The position numbers were made by a program, and so were the translations under genes. Shown one piece after another: positions 12,486 to 23,230 of a DNA stretch of 64,000 bases. The notes under the pieces are model-generated. The model searched no databases and was not told where the DNA came from. It saw only the letters and a program-made list of their open reading frames with translations. The first letter of the stretch is position 1. Each line of letters starts with the position of its first letter. Location: contig NC_134849.1 of assembly GCF_965363235.1 (NCBI RefSeq), forward strand, positions 54,878,122-54,942,121. Reading direction: 5' to 3'. The DNA comes from Mytilus galloprovincialis. Its lineage: Eukaryota > Mollusca > Bivalvia > Mytilida > Mytilidae.

Positions 12486-12744
12486 TTAAGAAATATTTGT
12501 CTTAATATAAAGCCTTCGGCAAAATAGCGATTAATATTATATAGAGTTTTGCTATTTTGCCGGTTTTAATTCAGATTTATAATCGGCAAGAGAACATGTT
12601 TTACCCCGCCATATTCCGCTCTTTCTTTCTTTTCTTCGTATGAGCTTCTTATCATAAGGAACATCCCTTAACGGGTAATATTAAAATATTAAAAAAGGGG
12701 GAAGAAACAGGGATTAAATATATTACATCAAGGTAAAATTCTGC

Positions 12745-12885
12745 ATGTATGTGCCTATTCCAAGTCAGGAGCCCGTAATTTAGTGATTTTCTTTTGTTGA
12801 TGTGTAACATAAAATATTTGTTTTTCTTTCATTTTTTGTATATAAATTAGGCCGTTGAATTGTTTTACATTTGTTATTCTGGGAG
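12745..12885. repeat. Dispersed repeat fragment ('tgtgcct..ccaagtcaggagc' family)
   Basis: It shares 'atgtgcct', 'caggagcc', 'gtaatttagtg' and 'attaggccgttg' with the fuller copies at 42010-42390 and 62055-62345. It is a partial copy inside the 6-kb element. Confidence 0.75.
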
Positions 12886-12949
12886 TCAGGATGGCTCGTT
12901 ATCACATAACAAAATTATCTGACCTCATTAATCAAATGTAATATTTGTT

Positions 12950-14320
12950 TACGAGTAGTTTTCATACCTCGGACGGACCTGTTTAACAAAAATCTTTTGA
13001 CCACATCAATCTAAACTGACATTATTTGCTCTTTCTTTCTGCAAATCTATATAGCTGCACAGTACTTCAGTTTCAAATTTAGGTCAAGAGGGACTGTACT
13101 ATAAGATAAAGATAAGATAAATATATTATACAAGTTACAGCAATATTGGAAAACAATTTTTTTTCGCATCAATTTATAGTGCCAGCATGCAGGGGCAGAT
13201 CCAGCCATTTAAAAAAGGGGGCGGGGGGGGGGGGGTTCCAACTATATGTTCCCATTCAAATGCATTGATCGTCAAAAAAAGGGGGTTCCAACTCATGAAC
13301 CCCCACCCCCTTGATCTGCCAATGAGCATGTCCTCTTTTTATTCAAAATATTGTATCGTAAACAAATATCAGTAGTTTTCATACTTCAGACTGAGTCGTA
13401 TAATAAAATCTTTTGACCGTTTCAACCAAAACTTACCATATTTGCTTTTTTTTATGTAAATCTAAATAGCTGCACAGTAGTTCAGTTATAATTTTAGGTC
13501 AAGAGGGACTGTAGTATATAAATAATTACAATATTGGAAATCAATGACCACAATTTTTTTTTCTCGCATCAATTGAGATTGCCAGCATTTCCTATTTTTA
13601 TTCAAAATATCGCATCAGAAACAAATATCAGTAGTTTTCATACCTCAGACTGACAGTAACATGTAATCATGTAACAAAATTATTTTTCTGCATCAATCAA
13701 AACTGACCATACTTGACAGCATCAACCAAAAATGACCATATTTGACCGCATCAATCAAAACTGACCATATTTGACCGCATCAAATATTGGAACACAATGC
13801 TACCTAATTTCATTTGCATCAATTTAGAATGCCAGCATGTCCTCTTTTTATTCAAAATATTGCATCATAAACAAATATCAGTAGTTTTCAAACCTCAGAT
13901 TGACTGGTATAACAAAATAATTTGTCCGCATCAACCAAAACTGACCATATTTGCACTTTATTATGTATATGATGTCAATCTTAATAGCCGCAAAGTAAAT
14001 CACGTACATCTTTATATCATGATGGATTGTTTAATATAAATGAAAGCAATATTGGAAAATAAAATTATGCTCACATCAGTTTATAGTGCCAGCATGTCCT
14101 CTTTTTCATCAAAATTTTGAATCGTAAACTAATATTAGTAGTTTTGATATCTCAGACTGACTCATGAATATAACAAAATTATTTGTCCGCATCAACCAAA
14201 ACTGACAATATTTGACAGCATCAACCAAAACTGACCACATGTGACAGCATCAACCAAAACTGACCATAATTACACTTTGTTATGTAAATCTTAATATAAA
14301 TATAGCCACATACTAAATCA
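12950..14320. repeat. Internal tandem array, about 250-bp unit
   Basis: Each unit runs 'gccagcatgtcctcttttta', then 'atcagtagttttcatac', 'ctcagactgac', and 'gcatcaaccaaaactgacca'. The 'agttttcatac/agttttgatat' phrase recurs near 12958, 13373, 13632, 13885 and 14140. A shorter 32-bp sub-array 'ttgaccgcatcaatcaaaac' repeats at 13700-13790. The first unit is lengthened by an insertion at about 13186-13325 with a poly-G run (13205-13227). One more unit lies beyond the nested element at about 16540-16700. Confidence 0.8.
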
Positions 14321-14324
14321 CTTA

Positions 14325-16434
14325 GACGTTACGCACGATATTGCGTCCCAATTAGTAACGTCAAAATTTGACGTTTTACGTCGGTTATCGAGTATACTTT
14401 GTTCGTTTTGTTTGTTATCATTTTTGATCGATATGGATACTTCAAAGTCTTGAATATGTATGAAATATTTCCTACTGGTAGTTACTCAAACAAAAATAAA
14501 CAATACAAAATAGGTATTTGGTTGAGAAAATAGTGCCTATAGTATATTATATAATGCGTTGGTCACCCGTTTAAATTTAAGAAGAGAGGGAAGGGAGGAA
14601 GCAATTCATGTTGCTTAAATAATATAGTTTTTGTGTTTTGTGCTTTTATCTTTTATCTTTTTTTAAATGTTGTTGGTTTTTTGTGTTTTGTTTTTTTTTT
14701 TTGGGGGGGGGGGAGGAGGGGGTGTGTGTGATGATAAGTGAAAGGATTTTAATGAAAAAGACTTCTATTGTTTACAACGGAGAAATTAAATCAAGAAAGA
14801 GAATGATTGCGTGAAAAAATAATTATATTCATCTGATATGTTTACAAGCTTTGTATAATATGGAGGTGTAACTCCTCAGGTACAACAATTTTACTGCCTC
14901 CTTCAATTTCAACACAAATGAACCGTATTGCAGATGAATAGCAAATCGCAGTTCTACGCTTCATAAGTTTGAAAATAAACGGTTGATCTTTTATCCTCTC
15001 GTAATATAGCCCTTTCACAACTTTAGAATCTTGGTTAAATGAACAACCCCAGTCATCTGAAATATTTTACCTATTTATTGACAAATTACCATATGTTTTT
15101 TTTTTTTTATTTTAGATAATTATCTATTTTCTATTTGATTATAACTACTATTATATATTACAGTTCTTATCGTGGTTTCTATGATTCTATCTATTTTCGA
15201 AATTTGTGATTTGGTTATTTTGTTTTGTCCTCTGATCTTAAAACATGAAATCGAACCGTACTTATCGTTAATATATCATATGATAATACGAACTGCTTTC
15301 AATTTCGATGACCAAAGAGGGTATTGGCCTAATGAGTTCATATAAAGTGATAAAAAGCCTGTGGCGATTTTAAGATATTAAGCTCGTGGCGAGATTTGTT
15401 CGACTCTGATCCTAATCGACAGTTATTGCAAATATTTTAACTTAAGGTCGCCTGATGTCCGGCTTCTCCTACCTATGATGACAGGTCAATAAAGTACAAC
15501 AAATGCCGTTTATACATGTACATGATGTAGTGGTGTTTAACACTAAAACAAAGAACAAACTTTTAGAAATAACTTGAAAATACATATATGTATAGCGTTC
15601 CGAATCGAAAACGTTCAAAACGTAAGAAAATTGTTCAGTGGACAAACTTGCAAGACATTTGATTTGTTAAAAAACGAAGTCATTTCGACTTAACAGCTTA
15701 TCAAAAAGTATGTTATCGTATTGTGGGGTGAAAGCACAATTACGCAAAAGCACGATTTGGTATGCTACAAATAGAATATTTAATATAATGACGTTGAAAC
15801 TGACAGTGTTTTGGTAAAAAGCGGCGAAATTCGACATTGGACAATCTTGCAAGACATTTTCCCGAAGCCAATGCGTTTTTATTTGTGGTGCGAGTGCTGT
15901 AAAATTCCGGATTTGAAATGGTCTATCTAAGCACTTTTGTAGGAATAATTTATGAAAACAAAATTTTATATCATCTGATATTTTAAAAAGCGATAACTTT
16001 TGATAACTTACCATTTTCCGAAACCTGACCATGGCGAGGATTATTCATTTTTGAAAAAATCAGCTTTGACCGTTCCATCAACACAAAAAACAGCAATGAC
16101 ATAATAAATTATATATGACGTTTATCATTCTTGCGAATTTTCGCGGATTTTAAACTCTTTTCTAGACCACAAAAATTCCCGCAAAAGTTATTTTGCGAAT
16201 AATTTGTTACGTCTGACACGCATATTTTTGACGTTTTGGCAACATTTGTATCATTATTTGAAACTATTATGAAAAGTTAAAGAATATTTTTTTATATTTT
16301 TGGAAACAGTAATACCTGCCTAATCTATGGATATAAATTTCATAAAGCTGAACTATTTAGATTTCATAGAAGAGCTATTTATCAAATTGCTCTGTCGCAT
16401 TTCAATGCATTGACGCAATAACGTGCTTAACGTC
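14325..16434. mobile_element. 2.1-kb nested DNA element with TTA target duplication
   Basis: The termini are GACGTTACGCACGATATTGC (14325) and its diverged inverse 'gcaataacgtgcttaacgtc' ending at 16434, flanked by TTA at 14322-14324 and 16435-16437. It splits the internal tandem array of the 6-kb element, so it arrived later. A three-base TWA duplication fits PIF/Harbinger, but no transposase was recognised. The longest frame (minus, 15667-16032, 121 residues, starting near a 'ccatggcg' site) shows no motif I know. 14697-14725 is a T/G homopolymer tract. Confidence 0.6.
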
Positions 16435-17800
16435 TTAAAGTAATACATATTACGATGGATTGTATAATTCAAATGACAGCAATATCAATGAATATCATGA
16501 ATATTGGAACACATTGGCTACAAAAAAAATTCCACATCAATTTAGAATATCAACAAGTCCTCTTTTTATTCAAAATATTGAATTGTAAACAAATTTCAGT
16601 GGTTTCGATATATCAGACTGAGTGAGAGTTGTTTTAACAAAATTATTTGACCGCATCAACCAAAACTGAACTTTTTTACACTTAATCATGTAAATATACA
16701 TGTATATGGCCTCATTGTAAACATGGTAAACCAATATTATTTCTATGTGAGGACGGATCGTATGATAAAAATGACACCAACTTTGAAACACAATACACTT
16801 TATCGCTAATCCTGGCGGACCCGGCCTCTTGAACTTTTGAAGCATACAACAATGACTTTTCCATCGTGGCGTCAGATATTTTGTTTTATGACGTAAAAAT
16901 TTTACGGGAACCTGTGTGATATCCAGTATTGGCAGACAAATAGCGACAAGGTGTATTTATACCATATCGAAGAATTTAGCGTGCCATTATTTCCTCTCTG
17001 TATCCATAATAATGAATCGTCATTAAACATGCTACATGTAGGGTGACTTTTGAACATGTTTAAGTCAGTAGTTTGTGATGTTTTTTTTTTAAACAAAACT
17101 ATTTAATGGCATCATCCAACACTCACATGACTGATTCATATACTTTATCTTTAAAATAAAATAAAAAGTACATGTATTGGAAGTTCTCTTCTTGGAATAG
17201 TATACTGTTAATATAATTTGAAGAAGGCAAAGAAACATGCATGATTTTGTTTGTAGCCGAACTTCCAGGGGCAAATGTTTCATTCATGTTCAGATCCAGT
17301 ATATTTTTCTGAGTTCCAGACTACAAGATATCATTTATAATCGCTATGGATAAGTCTGGCTAAATTGACGAGATGGTGCAAATGTATATATAGTTTTTTT
17401 ACGTTGTACAACACTTTTTTCATTAATATCCCATTATTCATCCACTGTACAATTTTCGTTTGAACATTTGTCAAAACAAATCTTAAATGAATGTAAATCC
17501 AAGGCAAACAGGGTAAATTACGATTAAAATTCCATGAATTAAATGCAGAGTTTTATTTAGGAAAAGACTGTTAAAAAAGGGGAAGTCAACGAAGAAACGT
17601 AAACAATGATTTTTCCGTATGCAATCTTATAAAAATATTTCTCCGATGAGTTGGGTAACCATCTATTCACTTCGATATTTTTACATGTAACGTAATAAAA
17701 GTAAAAAATATAGAAAATCTGCTTTTTAATGTATAGCAAAGTAGTTGGAAGTGATTTATTTTTTCTAAATTCTAAAGTGCCCTTATTGCAGTGACGTCAT
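16435..17800. other. Right interior of the 6-kb element, no gene
   Basis: One diverged copy of the internal 250-bp unit (about 16540-16700), then AT-rich filler up to the right arm. Small minus frames at 16570-16845, 16902-17096 and 17089-17283 have no recognisable motif. Confidence 0.6.
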
Positions 17801-18131
17801 TTAGAACTGTTCTACAGTCCTGACTGATTTAGTCAGTTCTGTTGACAGTTCTACGGTTAGAAGTGAATTGGACAGTTCTACCTAGAACTGATTTAGACAG
17901 TTCTACCCTAGAACTGATCCTGACAGTTCTACCTAGAACTGATTTAGTCAGTTCTACCTAGAACTGATTCTGACAGTTCTACTTAGAACAGTTCTAGGGT
18001 AGAACTGTTCTAGGGTAGAACTGTTCTAGGATAGAACTGTTCTAGGTAGAACTGTTCTAGGACAGGTTAGAACAGTTCTATGACAGAATATTCTGACAGT
18101 TCTAATGAGAGGTTAGACGTGATCTCCACTG
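17801..18131. repeat. Right terminal arm with palindrome array
   Basis: Inverted counterpart of the left arm. The CAGTTCTA/TAGAACTG palindrome recurs about ten times, including 'gttctagggtagaactgttc' tandemly at 17990-18050. It ends in 'taatgagaggttag', then GATCTCCACTG. The outer 45 bases match the left arm in inverse orientation with few changes. Confidence 0.85.
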
Positions 18132-18696
18132 TACGAGTTAATTTACTCTATCACATAGCTATGAGGTGACAATATTTTTGAATGTTACCCTCTCGTCTAG
18201 ACCAATCAAAAATCTGTAATTTAAAAAAAACAATGAATGGAATTTACATCAAGTAATTAAATACAATTATAGTAATGCGTGTTTGGTCTGATTTTATCAT
18301 TTGACTGATTGAAAATAAAAAAATAAAACATTTTGCTTAACTTTTGTTCTTTTTTCTAATACCCGTAACGTTGTTATGTCCGTGACGTCATAGAAAATAA
18401 TTCTAAAATAAAATTAATCTGTCAAAGACAATAATGATAGGACATTCAATATAATAAATTAAATAACACATAGCTGAAAGGGTGATAGAGCAGATTGGCA
18501 CCCCTTCGCTGCGGTTAACAATGTTTTCTCGGGGTAACAATCTGCTCTAACACCCTCTCAGCTATGTATTATTTATATGATGTGATTGCAAGTATAATCG
18601 GGGCCTTTGTATTTGTGAATTATATCCTGACCAGTAGATACGTTTATTCTTATCTTTATTCTACTAGTATTATAATTTATTATATAAATGTAACAG
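18132..18696. other. Intron 1, right part, with a 113-bp foldback repeat
   Basis: 18462-18574 is a foldback: 'acacatagctgaaagggtga' on the left is the inverse of 'caccctctcagctatgtatt' on the right, and 'agagcagatt' is mirrored by 'aatctgctct'. Near 18145-18190 is a fragment with a similar 'cacatagctatgaggtgaca' sequence. Otherwise AT-rich. Confidence 0.7.
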
Positions 18697-18876
18697 ATAA
18701 TGGTGCAGAACTACAATATGAATATGATGAAAACTACTTTGCTGCAGCAGAGAAATGCGAAATACAAGGCTCGTTTATAAAATGGTATTCTGACAGTTTG
18801 TGTGAAGCAACTGTTTTTCCAGCATATTGGACAAGTGGGACAAGACATACAGAAACTTTTCTTCTTAGAAAACCAT
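18697..18876 (+). CDS. Receptor exon 2: N-terminal half of a C-type-lectin-like domain
   Basis: Acceptor taacag precedes it and donor gtaaga follows; 180 nt, phase 1 both ends. It encodes about 60 residues with YFAAAEKCEIQGSFIKW, then SDSLCE, then the aromatic-Trp-Thr-Ser-Gly block AYWTSGTRH, then FLLRKPC. The 'A..C...GS.I ... WTSG' pattern is that of the first half of short C-type-lectin-like domains, completed by the next exon. No WND or EPN calcium/sugar motif is visible, so carbohydrate binding is not supported. Confidence 0.65.
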
Positions 18877-19804
18877 GTAAGAAATTTCAAACACCATTCA
18901 TAGGTTATATTAGGGTCCTCAATTGAAGTATGTTTTGCTTATTTTGTATACATTTTAACTAGTTCTCAGTAGTTCACAATTTGTTTTTTTAGGCAACGGG
19001 GAAATTGCGTGACTTACGTTGTGAATAAATATAGCACAATAAGGAGCTTCAGAGAGATATAGTATGGTATAGCGTGCCGGTAGTTCAACAAATAATAATC
19101 ATACAATTGTAAATTGCATATTTCGTGGTTTAATGGCAAACTGCATTTTACTTTTAGTGACTTTTTAAACATTCTGTTTATTTTTATGAAAAATAATGTG
19201 CTTACATTTGTTCCTATTTGAAGACCAATCATAGTTGCCTATGCCGTATGTGCTTTGATCATTATTGAATGCCATATATATGGTGACCTATAGCTGTTAA
19301 TTTCTGTGTCGTTTGGTCTCTTGTGGAGAGTGGTGTCATTGGCAATCATATCAAATCTGCTTTAAATACAAGGCAATTGCGATCTATCCATGGATGTTTC
19401 AAATATACCGTTACAAAACATACAAGTGTAGCGGATCTCTATCTGTACTACCAACTGAACTGCCTCTGCGGCTAAAACTGTGCAACTTTTACTTTGAAGT
19501 TTGGTAAAAAAAAATATATCTTACAATGGAAAGTTGAAATACACTAAATATTTTTGTTTTATATAAACGGTTATGCGCCATATTTTCAGCATGTATATGC
19601 CGCGAGCTTGTACGAGTATAAACTAAAACTTACATTCGTCTTTGTTTTCCCTTTTTGTCTTCTTCAGAATTCAGTAGTTATCACTACCGTGCGTTATGAT
19701 ACTTGTAACCTCCCTTAAGTATGTCTATTTGAGTTGAAACATAAAGGTGATACCTACGAATCAGTACGTAAACAAAACAACATATTCTCTGAATTTAAGA
19801 GGCG
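18877..19804. other. Intron 2, left part
   Basis: No gene. About 19265-19365 carries a fragment of the dispersed repeat also seen at 42300 and 62280 ('gttaatttctgtgtc', 'ctcttgtggagag', 'cattggcaatcatatcaaat'). The remainder is AT-rich, up to the GAGGCG duplication at 19799-19804. Confidence 0.65.
19799..19804. repeat. Target-site duplication of the Polinton, left copy (GAGGCG)
   Basis: GAGGCG immediately precedes the terminal AG of the element and is repeated exactly at 24537-24542 after the terminal CT. Six-base duplications are diagnostic for Polinton/Maverick integration. Confidence 0.95.
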
Positions 19805-20280
19805 AGTAGTATAGTGCGAGCAGTATGATCTCCAAACCTCGGACACGGGACGCGAGCTGCGCGCATGCGCTCACGCTATATTTGGACCTTAGCGTGGACG
19901 CCGTAGTTGACTCTGAAATCTAAGGGTATGACTCACAGGCCGACGCCATATTTGGGCCTTCGCGCGGACGCGAGCGCTATAGTTGGACCTGAGCGCGGAC
20001 GCGAACACTATATTTGGGCCTTCGCGCGGACATCGGGACACCAACTCCATATTTGGACTTAAATCGGGACGCGAGACGTTATAGTTAGACCTGCGCGCGT
20101 ACACTCACGCTATATTTGGGCCTCAGCACGGACATCAGAGTTGGACTCGACATGGGGATGCATACCTAAGGATATGACTCACACCTTATTTGGGTGCAGA
20201 GGCTATAGTTGGGCTTAGGCGCGGGCGCTATACCTAAATATTGGACCAAGCTACCCTCCAAGGTGGACGTTACGTCACAC
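19805..20280. repeat. Polinton left terminal inverted repeat with 30-bp sub-repeats
   Basis: It is inverse to 24047-24536. GC-rich against the AT-rich surroundings. From about 19875 to 20130 it is built of at least seven diverged units of the form 'tatatttgggccttcgcgcg' plus 'gac', with 'tatagttggacct' variants. It starts AGTAGTATAGTGCGAGCAG and ends near 'gacgttacgtcacac'. Confidence 0.95.
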
Positions 20281-21914
20281 CCTTAAAAGTGGACGGTATA
20301 CCCTCCAAAACGGACGCGAAGTTGTCTTTGCTAAACGCTTACCCAACCCCTAGATAATAAGTCTGTGATAATTCTGAAGAAAAAAAAATCTACCTCTTAA
20401 AATAGTTACTGCTTATACATGCTTATAACAACTGTAAGAATTCTCCAAGATATCCTATTTATATAAATCAGATAAACTGTCACTCAATCCAGTAGGCGGT
20501 ACTATAAATAGATGCACGTGTAAAGATACTTGGATCAAAAATGTTTGATATCAATACATAAAATATTTATCTTCTTATTTCTAGTTTTTGGATTACTTAT
20601 CTTATTAACATGACAATCGTGAAACATTCAGTCGTATTGCTTTTCTATTTCTTTCAACCATTTAATTAATATCATATGGTGCTGATTAAGATGACACTTT
20701 AAATAATTAGATGAAAAGATAAAGCACATCTGGTGATTAAAAAATCAGTATCTTTATACACTTTCTTTCAATAACATGTTTACAGGTGTACACAGGTTTT
20801 TATCTGCTCCTAATTAACAGACATAAGCAACAGTTATAATAATATCGTCTGTGACATGAAATATTTATCGTTTTTGAAGTTTTTTGATTTCTTATCTCCG
20901 TGAAACATTCAGTATTATTGCTTATATACTTCTTTGAACCACTTTATTAATATCATATGGTCATGATTAAAATTTTACCCCAAATGATTAACTTAAATCC
21001 ACACTTGGTTATTAAAAATTGTTTCTCATTTATTAATATCTTATCGTCAACGGCCGTCATTGATTATTATCTTCACAAATACACGGATAATGTATTTAAT
21101 CTATCTATATTTATATACGAGGTTTTGATGGAGTTTATAATAATGGGCATAAATAAATAAAGAATATAAATAAAAAAAAATAGAGAATAATAGACTAACA
21201 AATAAAGAAATAAAGAATAAAGAAAGATTAAAAAAAATATTAAGAAATAAATGTTGCATGCTAATCTGTATGGAATAGAGAAATATACGGCTGCTAAACT
21301 ATAAGGAGTAAAGAATTATGGGCTGTAAAATTATATAAAAAAGAAAACAAACAAATATGAATAGTATGCTGTAAGATTTCTCTTTACTTATCCTTTTAGT
21401 TGTTGTGCACGTGAAGGAATTATGTCTGTGCAGAGAAACCAGAACCGGTTTGAACCGGTTTAAATGAGACGATACTGGCTCTGTAGTTGGGCGGCTCTCA
21501 GCATACGGTCCAATCAAACAATTTTGATCTCTATATATTCCCCAACATAAAACTGTATTGAAGACAACAAAATGTTAAGGAAGAGAGATAGGTCAGGCCG
21601 AGTACAGAAACCATAAAAGTTGTATTTATAAATTTTTTCAACCGTATAGATTCGTCTACTGTACTACTATATTTATCCACAACGCGATTTAGCCTGTTAA
21701 CCAAACGTTTGTCTCTATCCAATGTTTCCTCATTTTCCGGTAGTCCAAATTTCCCTCGCTTTATCACAAGACCTATACCTATTGTATTTATTGTTAAATT
21801 TCAAGAACTGTTTGCCACTGGACGTTCAGCAACCAACTACTTTTTACGTTTATTTCTTAACTACGGGGTTGGGTTGAATAAAGCTATAAGAGAAAGACTA
21901 AAGGTTAAACTGAA
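20281..21914. other. Polinton interior without recognised genes
   Basis: Very AT-rich, with an internal duplication: 'gtgaaacattcagt' and 'attaatatcatatggt' recur at about 20619-20690 and 20901-20965, a spacing near 275-290 bp. At 21440-21462 is a tandem 'gaaccggttt' palindrome, followed by CCAAT (21509) and 'ctatatattc' (about 21532). A minus frame (21531-21767, 78 residues with a hydrophobic end) and a plus frame (21709-21918) lack family motifs; I leave them uncalled. Confidence 0.55.
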
Positions 21915-22346
21915 ATGAACATTATGGACCAGTTTTGTTTATTTATTAATAGCGAAGACTCACTTTCAACGTTTGCAAACAATGTAGGTGGCAATTTCAA
22001 AGTGCGGCTGCCCAAACGCTATACGTTAGATTGATCGTGGGAATGTGCATTATTTGAGGTGTCGTTCATACCTGAAGTAGAAGCCTCAACGAGACGCATG
22101 TACTTCTGTTCCGATTTCGTGCACCAGTCGTACGTGAGGGAAACGGCTCTCCCTATTCTCCAGTCGATACGGTTATTGAATGAAGATATCACGGACGTGA
22201 CGTTTGAAAAACCAATCTATTTCACGGTCACCAGGAATGAATTGTATCACATCGAATTTGTGTTGAGAGACGATCATTTGCAAATATGTCGTCTAAAAGA
22301 TGACCACGTATTTCTCTTGTTACATTTTCGCAGGAAAAATCTATAA
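21915..22346 (+). pseudogene. Polinton conserved small protein, premature stop
   Basis: ATG at 21915 opens a frame interrupted by TGA at 22032-22034 that then continues unbroken to the stop at 22344-22346, 143 codons in all. The start has the pattern F-INSEDSLSTF ... F-V-LP, and after the stop SWECALFEVSF. I associate this pattern with a conserved Polinton-encoded protein, possibly virion-associated; identity is from memory and its role is not established here. It lies just upstream of the ATPase on the same strand, a common Polinton neighbourhood. One nonsense change inactivates it. Confidence 0.6.
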
Positions 22347-22383
22347 GAGGAAACTACACATTCATATTTAGGACATTACGAAT

Positions 22384-23230
22384 ATGTTTAATTGTAATAT
22401 TTGCCGTAAAGTATATGTGTGGCCGCACGATCTTCAAAGACATATGAGAAGTAAGCATTCTTCCGATGAGTCACTATACCAGCCAGATGTTACCAAGCAG
22501 CAGCAGCAGCAAAAGCAGCAGCAACAGCAGCAACAGCAACAGCAGAAAAAGCAGCAGCAGCAGCAGCAGGAGGCTTTCATGTTTAGACACCCTTTTACCA
22601 TGATCGTGTCCGGTCCCACCTCCTGCTGAAAAACTCATTTTATGAAAGATGTGCTTCAACACATAAAAAGACTGTGTAGTCCCAGTCCAGAAAGAATTGT
22701 TTGGTTGTATAAAAGGTGGCAACCTCTTTACGAGGAAATACAACGAACAGCGCTTCCACGCGTTGAATTCATTCGTGGAATTTTTTTTGATCTCGAAAGG
22801 GACGATTTTTTTCGATCCCAACATTCGAAACATGATCCTATTAGATGATCTCATGTCGACCTCGGCCAAAGACTCCAGAATAAATGATTTGTTTACGGAA
22901 GGGAGTCACCATAGAAATTTATCGGTCGTCGTTTTGAATCAGAATTTATACTTTGGCAAAGACCCCACCCAGAGACGAAACTGTCATTATCTCGTTCTCT
23001 TTAATAACCCTATTGATCGTCAACCCATCATGACGCTGGGCCGACAGATGTATCCTTCTCGAGGGGACTTCTTTCTCCGGAAATTCGAAGAGGCAGCGAG
23101 CACACCTTTCGGATACTTTCTGGTTGACCTAAAAGCTAGAACCCCGGAGGCCTCCAGATTGCGCACAGAGGTCTTGCAGATCGGCCAAGGAGAGACACCA
23201 GACCGAGATATGGAGGACACTCGTCTCTCC
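22384..23230 (+). pseudogene. Polinton packaging ATPase (FtsK/HerA type), stop in the P-loop and a frameshift
   Basis: In intact relatives this ATPase pumps DNA into the capsid. The frame from 22384 starts with a C2H2 finger (CNICRKV, then HMRSKH), runs through a glutamine tract, then FRHPFTMIVSGPTSC, the beginning of the Walker A loop. There a TGA at 22627-22629 stops it, immediately before the Lys-Thr pair. The same frame resumes, and near 22780-22810 the reading shifts by one register into the frame that carries the Walker B-like NMILLDDLM, then VVVLNQNLYF and YPSRGDFF. Two independent lesions make it non-functional. The C-terminal part is continuous with an acidic linker and the protease. 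Confidence 0.88.
22497..22572 (+). repeat. CAG/CAA tract coding for polyglutamine
   Basis: A run of CAG with interspersed CAA and AAA codons gives about 24 Gln/Lys residues between the zinc finger and the P-loop of the ATPase. It is a slippage-prone insertion in a linker position. Confidence 0.9.

Larger units (their letters stand above)
12061..18131. mobile_element. 6.07-kb DNA element: CAGTG termini, TA duplication, palindromic subterminal arrays
   Basis: The left end CAGTGGAGATC at 12061 mirrors GATCTCCACTG ending at 18131, and both are flanked by TA (12059-12060, 18132-18133). Homology continues inward as 'taacctctcat', then arrays of CAGTTCTA/TAGAACTG palindromes on both sides. TA duplication with CAGT-type termini is the habit of Tc1/mariner-like elements, but no DDE transposase frame was seen, so the copy is non-autonomous. 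The interior has an approximately 250-bp tandem repeat array and a nested element. It lies wholly in intron 1 of the receptor. A foldback-type class is the alternative. Confidence 0.75.

Noticed and set aside
15667..16032. 121-residue minus frame as a Harbinger transposase remnant
   Set aside because: No DDE or Myb-like motif could be seen; kept as an unassigned frame.
21531..21767. 78-residue minus frame as Polinton cargo
   Set aside because: Opposite strand to the recognised genes, no known motif, and an overlapping plus frame of similar length.
22434..22869. Minus-strand frames with poly-Cys or poly-Leu
   Set aside because: Shadows of the CAG tract in the ATPase gene.
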